Source of the DNA: Sinorhizobium sojae CCBAU 05684
Lineage (GTDB): Bacteria; Pseudomonadota; Alphaproteobacteria; Rhizobiales; Rhizobiaceae
Direction of reading: 5' to 3'
DNA: 64,000 nucleotides
Assembly (NCBI RefSeq): GCF_002288525.1
Contig: NZ_CP023068.1
Span: 868,001 to 932,000, forward strand
Made by a program: the position numbers and the translations under genes. The first letter of the stretch is position 1. Every line of letters starts with the position of its first letter. Below the pieces are notes generated by a model, which searched no databases, was not told the DNA's origin, and saw only the letters and a list, made by a program, of their open reading frames with translations. Positions 1-8,900 of the stretch are shown here, piece by piece.

Positions 1-145
1 AGAAGGCGCAGGACCAGGGAAAGGGGGTGCCGGTGAGGGTAAACCCGGAATGCCTGGCGACAGTCGAGAGTACCTGCCAGGCGGCGTCGGTCACGGCGCC
101 GCCGATGCCGTCGCCGGGGATGAGAGCGATCGAATAGGACTTCAT
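1..145 (-). CDS. Tartrate/isopropylmalate-type dehydrogenase, N-terminal 48 residues only
   Basis: The gene starts at the ATG at 143-145 and runs off the left edge of the window. The first residues, MKSYSIALIPGDGIG, are the typical opening of the isocitrate/isopropylmalate dehydrogenase superfamily, whose IPGDGIG strand-loop helps bind NAD. The continuation, with a FPW segment near residue 42, resembles the tartrate dehydrogenase/D-malate decarboxylating branch (TtuC-like). Known members oxidise and decarboxylate tartrate or D-malate with NAD and a divalent metal. It lies 105 bp downstream of an aldehyde dehydrogenase in the same direction, so the two are probably co-transcribed. The substrate cannot be decided from 48 residues. 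Confidence 0.75.
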   Translation of the reverse strand, partial: MKSYSIALIPGDGIGGAVTDAAWQVLSTVARHSGFTLTGTPFPWSCAF

Positions 146-250
146 TGCTTCTCCCTAAGCAGGCTTCGGACGCTCGATGTTCAGACCGAGAACCTGCGAT
201 GAAACGAAAACCTAACCAGACGAAGTGTGGCTGGAGCCACGCAGGTCCGC

Positions 251-1714
251 TTAGAGGCTGATGAGCACGCTCTTGCTCTTACGATTGGCGTGGTAGGCTT
301 CGCGACCGAGATCCTTGCCGATGCCGGAGCGCTTGTACCCGCCGGTCGGCAGGATATGGTCGCGCGAGCGGCTGTAGCGATTGACCCATACGGTGCCGGC
401 CTGCAGCTTGCGCGTAAGACGTACGGCTCGCGAGAGGTCGCGGGTGAAAAGGCCGGCGGCAAGGCCGTAGGTCGGGTGGTCGGCAAGAGCCAGCGCCTCG
501 TTCTCGTCGGCGAAGGTTTGCAGGGTAAGCACCGGTCCGAAGATTTCCTCGGTGATTGCCGGGGAGGAGCTTTCGCGCACGGCCATCAGCGTCGGTTGAT
601 AGAAATAGCCCGGCGCATCCATTTGGCGGCCGCCGAACAGACATTCGCCGCCTGCCGACATGGCCGCCTCGACGATGCCATGGATGCGGTTCAGTTGCCG
701 CCTGGAAATGATCGGCGAGTATTCGGACGTCTCGTCCCAGGTCGGCCCGGCCTTCGCACCCTGCATGCGCGCAACGATCGCCTCGGCGAGCGGCGCGGCG
801 ACGCTCTCCTCGACGATCAGCCGCGATCCGGCGACGCAGGCCTGACCGGCATTGGAAAGCATGCTCTGGGCGATCGCCGCCGCCGCCTTATCGAGATCCG
901 CATCGGCAAAGACCAGTTGCGGGCTCTTTCCGCCGAGTTCTAGCGTCATTGGCTTGACCCCGGTGCGGGCGATATTGGTCATGATCGCCGAACCGGCCGC
1001 CGTCGAGCCGGTGAAGCTAACTTTCGCGATGTCCGGATGACCGGTGATCGCGTTGCCGGTCACCGGTCCATCGCCGAGCACGACATTAATGAGGCCCGCC
1101 GGAATGCCAGCGCGGATCGCGAGTTCGGCGAGGAATATGGTCGAAAACGGCGTCATTTCCGATGGCTTCAGGACCACCGCATTGCCGGCAGCAAGCGCCG
1201 GCCCGAGCTTCCAGGCGGCCATGGAAACAGGAAAGTTCCACGGCGTGATGGCGCCGACGACGCCATAGGGCTCGGTCATGATCATGCCGAGATTGGCGTC
1301 GTCGGTCGGGACCACGTCGCTCCCCTCCTTGTCGGCGAATTCGGCAAAGAAGCGGATCTGCTCGGCGCTGACGGCAATGTCGCCGGCGATAAGATGGCCG
1401 ACCGGTCGGGTCGAGGAAAGTGCTTCGAGCTTGGCCAGGGTTGCCGCTTCCCTTTCGATCAGGTTCGCCCAGCGCTGCAGCGCAACCGTGCGTTCGCGTG
1501 GCCGAACGCCGCCCCAGTTGCTGGCCTTGAGCGCCTGCTTCGCCGTCTCCACCGCGCGGTCGACTACGACCTCGTCGGCAAGCGGGCAGCCCGCATAGGC
1601 CTTGCCGTCGGACGGTCGGTACATGTCGATGACGCCTTGGGCCGGCACCAGCCTGTCGCCGATGAAGTGCCCGATGGGCAAGGTGACGGTGTCCGGGTCG
1701 AAACTGAGAGTCAT
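251..1714 (-). CDS. NAD(P)-dependent aldehyde dehydrogenase
   Basis: This is a complete 487-residue enzyme, the usual length for the superfamily. It should oxidise an aldehyde to the acid in the cytoplasm. Visible motifs include TPWNF with the catalytic Asn near 160, the cofactor Lys in VLKPSE near 183, the nucleotide-binding FTGSTAAG near 234-241, the general base Glu259 in LELGGKSP, and the nucleophile Cys293 in GQACVAG. The ATG at 1712-1714 is preceded by a GAGGAT ribosome site. It is followed at 105 bp by the tartrate-type dehydrogenase, so a small carboxylic-acid catabolic operon is likely. The substrate is unknown. The family assignment is firm. Confidence 0.93.
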   Translation of the reverse strand: MTLSFDPDTVTLPIGHFIGDRLVPAQGVIDMYRPSDGKAYAGCPLADEVVVDRAVETAKQALKASNWGGVRPRERTVALQRWANLIEREAATLAKLEALSSTRPVGHLIAGDIAVSAEQIRFFAEFADKEGSDVVPTDDANLGMIMTEPYGVVGAITPWNFPVSMAAWKLGPALAAGNAVVLKPSEMTPFSTIFLAELAIRAGIPAGLINVVLGDGPVTGNAITGHPDIAKVSFTGSTAAGSAIMTNIARTGVKPMTLELGGKSPQLVFADADLDKAAAAIAQSMLSNAGQACVAGSRLIVEESVAAPLAEAIVARMQGAKAGPTWDETSEYSPIISRRQLNRIHGIVEAAMSAGGECLFGGRQMDAPGYFYQPTLMAVRESSSPAITEEIFGPVLTLQTFADENEALALADHPTYGLAAGLFTRDLSRAVRLTRKLQAGTVWVNRYSRSRDHILPTGGYKRSGIGKDLGREAYHANRKSKSVLISL

Positions 1715-2193
1715 CGCTTATCCTCGCAAGTGAGTAGAGCGAGACTAGCGGATAGGCGCGAGCAGCGTGCTTCGACTGGCGCTATCCGGACGGCGGAAAA
1801 TTGCGTTTTGGGTCAGGCCGGCAGCCAATTCTTTTGCCGGGCAAGCTGACAGCGGATCCTGCCGTATATCAGCGGAACGTGTCAGCGAAGCCACGCCTGA
1901 GACATTCGGAAAAGGGCGCGAGGAAGCGCGACTGCGGCCTTGCCTCGGTCAGAAAGAGGGATGCTGACGGTCGCATATAGCCGCTGATGATAGGCGGGCC
2001 GACCACATCGGCTATGTCCAGGGAGGCCCCTATCCGGTGCAGTTTCGGGATCGGCGAAGGATATCGTTCTGGAAGTTTGGAGGGGCGGCCTCGGCCCCCA
2101 GATGTGTTTTCGCCGCGGTTGGTGGAGCGGCGAGGCAGCGAAACGCATGAGGATGCGCGGCCGATCGATCGTCGAATTGGCCGCGCCGCCGGT
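1715..2193. other. Intergenic, no gene recognised
   Basis: About 480 bp separate the aldehyde dehydrogenase start from the bacterioferritin stop. Both neighbours are on the minus strand. The open frames here have no recognisable protein features. It presumably holds the promoter of the aldehyde dehydrogenase operon and the 3' end of the bfr transcript, but no convincing hairpin or operator was found. Confidence 0.5.
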
Positions 2194-2679
2194 TCATTCG
2201 GCGCTGTCGGCGGAATCCGCGTTGAGCTGGCCGTATTTTTCCACGCCGAGCTTGTCGAGGAGTTCGAGCTGCGTCTCCAGAAAGTCGATGTGGCCTTCCT
2301 CGTCGGCGAGCAACTCCTCGAAGAGCTTCATCGACACGTAGTCACCGGCCTGATTGCAGATGTCTCGCGAAGCCTTGTAGGAGGTGCGGGCGTCGTATTC
2401 ACCGGCGAGGTCCGCCTCCAGAACTTCCTTTATGTTCTGGCCTATGCGCAAGGGCGCGACGGTCTGCAGGTTCGGATGCCCTTCAAGAAAGATGATGCGT
2501 GCGACGAGCTTGTCCGCATGCTGCATCTCTTCGATCGATTCGGCGCGCTCTTTTTTTGCGAGCTTCGTGTAACCCCAGTCTTCGAGCAGCCGGTAATGCA
2601 GCCAATATTGGTTTACCGCTCCGAGTTCCAGGAATAGCGCTTCATTGAGCCGCTCGATGACTTGGGAATCACCCTTCAT
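2194..2679 (-). CDS. bfr: Bacterioferritin
   Basis: This 161-residue protein has the full bacterioferritin signature. The ferroxidase ligands Glu18, Glu51 and His54 and the haem-binding Met52 (EEMQHADKL) are at canonical positions when the ATG at 2677-2679 is used. That start has an AAGGACC ribosome site. An upstream in-frame start would add 16 residues that the family lacks. The protein forms a 24-subunit shell that oxidises and stores iron. Its promoter region carries a perfect iron control element (2751-2767), which fits Irr control of iron storage known in Rhizobiales. A short acidic tail (ADSADSAE) follows the conserved core. Confidence 0.95.
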   Translation of the reverse strand: MKGDSQVIERLNEALFLELGAVNQYWLHYRLLEDWGYTKLAKKERAESIEEMQHADKLVARIIFLEGHPNLQTVAPLRIGQNIKEVLEADLAGEYDARTSYKASRDICNQAGDYVSMKLFEELLADEEGHIDFLETQLELLDKLGVEKYGQLNADSADSAE

Positions 2680-2750
2680 GAAATAGGTCCTTCTTGCGAG
2701 GTTGTGCGCTAGAGCAAATAGACTCAACTTCGGCGCTTGTCGAGTGTCGT

Positions 2751-2767
2751 TTTAGAATGATTCTAAA
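2751..2767. promoter_or_regulatory. Irr box (iron control element) upstream of bfr
   Basis: The 17-bp sequence TTTAGAATGATTCTAAA is a perfect inverted repeat around a 3-bp centre and matches the published ICE/Irr motif of Rhizobiales (TTTAGAA-N3-TTCTAAA). It lies about 72 bp before the bfr start codon, overlapping the expected promoter. Irr normally represses bfr when iron is low. Binding here is inferred from motif and context. Confidence 0.85.
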
Positions 2768-3210
2768 TATTGTCGGAGCCTTTGCAACAGCGACCTACGC
2801 GCGCAGGTCAGACGGTGCGTTGCTTTTCATCGTTGCCCTTCGAAAGTTGCGCACCGCCGAAGGTTAGCTCTACCTTTCGTGCCAATCCCAATATCAAAGT
2901 TCGCCAATGGCACGATTCGAGCCCGCCAGCGCCGCGCCTCTTTCACACGTGACGTCTGGAGCGTCAGCGAAGGGTGCGGTTCGCCCGCGACCGGAGCTTG
3001 CAGAGGGGATGTCCGCGCGCCCATTTGCGATAGCAATGTCGCTTAGCAGAGCTCGCCTTGAGCGTGGCAGTCTGAGCATAGAAAGACGGCGATCGGAAGA
3101 TCTTACATTCGCCAAAAACTCAAGGTGCGGCACCTTTTTGACCGCTTTGGCGGCACTGTTGGTGCATCTGGAAAGGCCACCAGCAGAGATGGCTGGCGCT
3201 CGCCTCTGGT
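2768..3210. other. Intergenic, no gene recognised
   Basis: About 440 bp lie between the bfr promoter and the 3' end of the Hint-domain gene. A plus-strand open frame through it (2907-3500) runs antisense into the Hint gene and shows no protein-family features. The region is read as non-coding. Confidence 0.5.
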
Positions 3211-4059
3211 TCAGCAGAATATTTTTTCGCTGCGGGCTGCGATCTTTTCGTAGGTGTCCTGCAACGCGGAACGGGGTCGCACGCGGTGACCCGTCGCAAG
3301 CCGCAACAGCGCCTTCAAATGCTCCCTGCCACCACAGCCGACTATCGGTGCGAAGGGAGCCATGGTGGCGTCCTGGTCACCCGGATAGAGCCGAGCAAAT
3401 TCGGCGAAGTTTGCGAAGCGTTCGAAGTTGCGCTCCTCGAGGAGGAAAGTCTCGACCGGAGCACCCTCAGCAAAGATCACGTCATGCGTATCGAGCATGA
3501 TCTGGAAATACTCGATCGATTCTCGATCATCCACCCGAGCTGTTGCAATAGACGCGCCGTTCACGAGATCGGTTGCCCTCATGAGCACACCGTCGATGAA
3601 CAGGGCGTGTCCAGGGGACACATAGAGCTCCCTGTGCGGTGAGTGTCCGTCGATGGCGTGGCAGGAGATCCGGATCGGAAGTGTGTCCTCATTCCAGCGC
3701 AGACCACTCCGTCGATAGCGATGGCGACCGATCCATTTCACAGGCCGTGCTTCGCCGTGCACCGTCTGCACGAGATCGCCGATGCGAAGATCCTCGATGC
3801 AAACCTCGCCCGTGGGCGTCAGGATGGCGGTGCCACGAAGGAGGCACATCGGGCGGCCGCCCTTTCCGTGGCCATTCGCATTGCCCCGGCCTGGTTTGCC
3901 ATTCCCGAACCACGGTTTCCATTTCGCTTCGGCCGAGTTCGGAAGAGCGATGCCGGCGAGCGCTCCCAAGGTGGCTATTCTGGCGCCAACAGCGGCTGCA
4001 AGGCCGATGAAGTGTCGCCTTGCCCGGTTGACTTCAGAGTGTTTACCCTTGCGGACCAT
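3211..4059 (-). CDS. Exported Hint-domain protein
   Basis: This 282-residue protein begins with a basic stretch and an RARRHF segment followed by a hydrophobic helix and an SAEA site near residues 40-45, so it looks Tat- or Sec-exported. A Gly/Asn/Lys-rich spacer precedes a Hint_2-type domain. That domain starts at the Cys of MCLLRGTAILTPTGEV (near residue 72) and ends near HDVIFAEG around residue 195. Hint domains derive from hedgehog/intein autoprocessing modules and are often found with type I-secreted repeat proteins in alphaproteobacteria. The gene follows the giant repeat protein in the same direction. An AAGGAG site precedes the ATG, with a GTG one codon earlier. The target and processing activity are unknown. 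Confidence 0.8.
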   Translation of the reverse strand: MVRKGKHSEVNRARRHFIGLAAAVGARIATLGALAGIALPNSAEAKWKPWFGNGKPGRGNANGHGKGGRPMCLLRGTAILTPTGEVCIEDLRIGDLVQTVHGEARPVKWIGRHRYRRSGLRWNEDTLPIRISCHAIDGHSPHRELYVSPGHALFIDGVLMRATDLVNGASIATARVDDRESIEYFQIMLDTHDVIFAEGAPVETFLLEERNFERFANFAEFARLYPGDQDATMAPFAPIVGCGGREHLKALLRLATGHRVRPRSALQDTYEKIAARSEKIFC

Positions 4060-4271
4060 CACGCCGACTCCTTCTGCGCGCTTCTGTGGTATCTATCTTG
4101 CCACGTCGCGATTGGAGGTAGAAACTCTCAGTTCGGTGGAAGCGTACCGCAAATGAAGGAGGCGCATACCGTCTTGCGGTGAGGCTGATACGCTCGGATG
4201 TACCGTGGGAGCGTCAGAGCCATCGCTGGAACTCTTGAGGTCGTTGAGCCTCACGCCGCAATCTTAAAGCT

Positions 4272-5940
4272 TCAAGCAATAAGTTGCGGTTGGAATACCA
4301 CGTCGGCCCAATAATTTGCGGCGGCAAAGGTGTTGGTCGGGAAGAGGCCCGTGCTGGCCGTTCCGCCATAGGCGTAAACGCCGTTGCCGCCTGAAGCGGA
4401 ACTCGCCGGTGCCGTAATCGGTCCGCTCGTGACGGGGCTGGTAAAGAAGTTGTCGGTAGCGACGTAGGCCCCGGTCGTGTGGTAGGAGGCGACGTAGGTG
4501 GTATTGGCGGCGATGGAGACGGGCGTTGCCAAAATGACGGTTTGCCAGCCGCTTGCCGCGGTATTGGTGAAAGTGGCGCTGGCGAGCTTGGTCCCCGTGG
4601 CCGTCCACAGGTCGAGCACGTTCTGGCCGGTGTCGCTGGCGCTGCGATAAAATTTGAGGGCGGTGATCTCGCCGGCAACGTCGGACTGGAATTTGACGCC
4701 GACCTCGAGCTGTTGACCGTCGTTGAGGCTCGTCTGGGCGGGCGTGTCGGAGGGGCTGAACAGGCTGTAGGTAGTGGGAGCGGTCGAGACAGTGACGTTG
4801 AAGGTTTCGCTGGCGGCGAGGCTGCCGAGATCGGTCGCCGTAACCTTGATGCCGATCGTGCCCGCATCGGCCGATGTAGGCGTGCCGCTGAAAGTCCGGG
4901 TCGGGGCGTTGAAGCTCAGCCAGGCGGGAAGCGGCGAACCGCTGGTGGTGGTCGCCGCATAGGTGAGCGCGTCACCGCTGTCGACATCGGCGAAGGTGTT
5001 GGCCGGCAGCACCAGCGAGAAGGCCGAACCGACGGTGGCGTTCTGATTGGCGGTCTGGGCGGCAAGCACCGGCGCGTCGTTGGCGCCGTGGATGGTAACG
5101 GTGAGCGTTGCCGAGGCGGTGGCGCCGGCCGTGTCGCGCATCGTGTAGCTGAAAACGTCGGTGATCGTGTTGGTCGACTGCCGCAGGGCCTGCACGGCAG
5201 AATCGTTCTCGTTGATGGTGTAGGTGAAGGACCCCGAGGCATTGAGCACAAGGCTGCCATGGGCGCCGGCGAGCGCCGTTCCGAGCGTGCCGTTCGTCGT
5301 CCCGAAGCGGACCGCGCTGACGGTCTTCGTATCGCCGGCATCGGGATCGGTGTCGTTGGTGAGCACATTGCCGGTGGCGGTCGTACCGCCTGAGCCATTG
5401 AGAACACCGCCCTTCTCGGTGGCGTCAGCCGTATCGGCTATCGCCATCGGCGCCGTGTTAGAGGTCGACGGCCTGAAGACCACATCGGCGAAGAAATTAG
5501 TGCCTTTTGAAGCCCTGTTCGGGAAAACGCCGCTGGTGCTGGTGCCACCATAACGGAAGACGCCGTTGCCGCTGGCCGGGGCTGTCAGCGGCCCATTCGT
5601 AACGGCGCTGGTAAAGAAGTTGTCGGTAGCGACGTAGGCCCCAGTCGTGTGGTAGGAGGCGACGTAGGTGGTATTGGCAGCGATGGAGACGGCCGTTGCC
5701 AAAGTGACGGTTTGCCACCCGCTTGCCGCAGTATTGGTGAAGGTGGCGCTAGCGAGCTTGGTCCCCGTGGCCGTCCAGAGGTCGAGCACGTTCTGGCCGG
5801 TATCGCTGGCGCTGCGATAGAATTTGAGGGCGGTGATCTCGCCGGCGACGTTGGCCTGGAACTTGAGTCCAGCCTCGATCTGCCGACCGTCGTTGAGGCT
5901 CGTCTGGGCGGGCGTGTCGGAGGGGCTGAACAGGCTGTAG
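4272..5940 (-). repeat. Duplicated DUF4082 coding repeat
   Basis: The DUF4082-coding blocks at about 4303-4770 and 5473-5940 are close copies with scattered differences, again 1170 bp apart. The duplication unit was therefore a VCBS/cadherin/DUF4082 block. A third DUF4082 block at about 7330-7750 is clearly more diverged and is probably the older copy. Confidence 0.85.
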
Positions 5941-8900
5941 GTAGTGGGAGCGGTCGAGACAGTGACGTTGAAGGTTTCGCTGGCGGCGAGGCTGCCGAGA
6001 TCGGTCGCCGTAACCTTGATGCCGATCGTGCCCGCATCGGCCGATGTAGGCGTGCCGCTGAAAGTCCGGGTCGGGGCGTTGAAGCTCAGCCAGGCGGGAA
6101 GCGGCGAACCGCTGGTGGTGGTCGCCGCATAGGTGAGCGCGTCACCGCTGTCGACATCGGCGAAGGTGTTGGCCGGCAGCACCAGCGAGAAGGCCGAACC
6201 GACGGTGGCGTTCTGATTGGCGGTCTGGGCGGCAAGCACCGGCGCGTCGTTGGCGCCGTGGATGGTAACGGTGAGCGTTGCCGAGGCGGTGGCGCCGGCC
6301 GTGTCGCGCATCGTGTAGCTGAAAACGTCGGTGATCGTGTTGGTCGACTGCCGCAGGGCCTGCACGGCAGAATCGTTCTCGTTGATGGTGTAGGTGAAGG
6401 ACCCCGAGGCATTGAGCACAAGGCTGCCATGGGCGCCGGCGAGCGCCGTTCCGAGCGTGCCGTTCGTCGTCCCGAAGCGGACCGCGCTGACGGTCTTCGT
6501 ATCGCCGGCATCGGGATCGGTGTCGTTGGTGAGCACATTGCCGGTGGCGGTCGTACCACCTGAGCCATTGAGAACGCCGCCCTTCTCGGTGGCGTCAGCC
6601 GTATCGGCGATCGCTGTTGGCGCCGCGTTCGGCGTCGTCGACACGGTGATGTTGAAGGTTTCGCTGGCGGCGAGGCTGCCGAGATCGGTCGCCGTAACCT
6701 TGATGCCGATCGTGCCCGCATCGGCCGATGTAGGCGTGCCGCTGAAAGTCCGGGTCGGGGCGTTGAAGCTCAGCCAGGCGGGAAGCGGCGAACCGCTGGT
6801 GGTGGTCGCCGCATAGGTGAGCGCGTCAGCGCTGTCGACATCGGCGAAGGTGTTGGCCGGCAGCACCAGCGAGAAGGCCGAACCGACGGTGGCGTTCTGA
6901 TTGGCGGTCTGGGCGGCAAGCACCGGCGCGTCGTTGGCGCCGTGGATGGTAACGGTGAGCGTTGCCGAGGCGGTGGCGCCGGCCGTGTCGCGCATCGTGT
7001 AGCTGAAAACGTCGGTGATCGTGTTGGTCGACTGCCGCAGGGCCTGCACGGCAGAATCGTTCTCGTTGATGGTGTAGGTGAAGGACCCCGAGGCATTGAG
7101 CACAAGGCTGCCATGGGCGCCGGCGAGCGCCGTTCCGAGCGTGCCGTTCGTCGTCCCGAAGCGGACCGCGCTGACGGTCTTCGTATCGCCGGCATCGGGA
7201 TCGGTGTCGTTGGTGAGCACATTGCCGGTGGCGGTCGTACCGCCTGAGCCATTGAGAACACCGCCCTTCTCGGTGGCGTCAGCCGTATCGGCTATCGCCA
7301 TCGGCGCCGTGTTAGAGGTCGATGCCGGGTTGAATAAGACGTCGACCCAGTAGTTCTCGCCGTTGAAGGTGCTGCTCGGGAAAGCACTGGCGGAACTGTA
7401 GGTGTAGACACCGGCATTCGTCGGTGCCGTAAGCGGTCCATTCGTCACGGGAGACGTGAAATAATTTCCCGTTGCCGTGTAGTGTCCGTAGTTCGTGTGG
7501 TACGAGACCACGTATGTCGTGCCAGCGGTGATCGCGATGGGGTTCGAAAAGCTCGCCGCCTGCCAACCTACCCCTGACTCGTTGGTAAAAGTGACCGTCG
7601 CCAGCTTGGTTCCCGTGCTCGACCAAAGCGACCCCGTATGTGGGCCGATATTCAAGTCGCTCTTGTAGTACCGTACGCCCGTTACGGTACCGGCCACTGA
7701 GGACTGGAACTTCATACCCACTTCGATCGGCTTGGCATCAACATCCGGCACGATAGGCGGTGTGACCGAAGCGGGAAAGAAGTTGTTACCGGTGACGGTC
7801 ACGGTGCGGCCGGCGCCGGGGGTCTCCAGATTGACGCTGTCGTCCACCGCCCGGGTCTTGATGGTGAAGGTGCCGGCTCTCGGCGTTACCCAGCTATATG
7901 TCCAGTTTTCGTCCCCCACCGCCCGATGCCAAGTTGCGCCGCCATCGGTCGAAACCTCGACCGCTGCGATAACGCCACCGACGTCGGATGCAGTTCCGCT
8001 GATGGTGACGGCAGCGCCCACCTTCAGTGCGGTCCCGTCATTCGGCGCGGTAATGGATGACACCGGCTTTGTGGCATCCGTCGACTGGCTTGCTGACACC
8101 AGTCCGGCCTCCAGCGTGCCAGGCTGGATCCCCATGTCGGCCAGCAGATTGACCATCGCCTGCTTGACCCGCGGGTCGACCGGAGTGGCCTCCAGGTCAT
8201 GGTTGGCATCGAGCCCCCACGCCCAGTAAACCGTGCCGGCGCTGAACACCAGGGCGCCGCTAGGAGCTCGGTAAAGCGTCAGATTGTGCGTCGCGGTGGC
8301 CGGTCCAGTAACCGTTCCGTAGTCCAATAGATACTGGTTCACAGGCAATGTTGTCGACGACAGTTCGATGAGGCCGGCGGGACGGAAGCCATTGTCGGGC
8401 GACGCATCCCATTCATATCCGAGATAGTTCCGCTCGAGGGTTGCCGTCTGGCCCGGTTGCAGGTTTGCCACGCTGGTATTGCGCCAGAAGCGCAGATTGG
8501 CATCGTCATACGGGATGGTGATCGCATCGCTTCGGTACGAGTCGACCTGGAACATGGTGCCCGTCAGGGCATTCTCCGGCCGCCCTCCGCCCACCGCAGT
8601 CGGTGAGACGAACCGCGGATCCCGGTAGGTTCCGGTCCATTGGTTATCCGGATCAATGGGGCCGGCCCTGGTCTCCTTGTAGCACACCAGGGTGCGATAG
8701 GGTTGGGCGCCTGCACTGATGCTGGGAGCAAAGCGCGTCGCCCAGTAGACCTCGTTTCCGCTCCAGAAGCAGAGGTTGACACCAGCGTCCCGCGCTGCCT
8801 CGACGTTGGCGCGCTGTTGTCCCGACCAATATTCGTCATGTCCCACGCTTAGGAACATCTTGTGGTTCTGGATCAGACTGCCGAGGCGATCGGAGTCCAT

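Noticed and set aside
1037-1849. 270-codon plus-strand open frame
   Set aside because: It is antisense to the aldehyde dehydrogenase, which has all catalytic motifs in frame.
4479-7247. Long plus-strand open frames (for example 4479-5393 and 5649-6563) opposite the repeat protein
   Set aside because: They are antisense to the nearly identical repeats, give Gly/Arg-rich sequences with no family features, and repeat exactly because the sense repeats do.
4771-7320. Possible CRISPR-like or satellite repeats
   Set aside because: The units are 650-1170 bp, in frame and protein-coding, without spacers.
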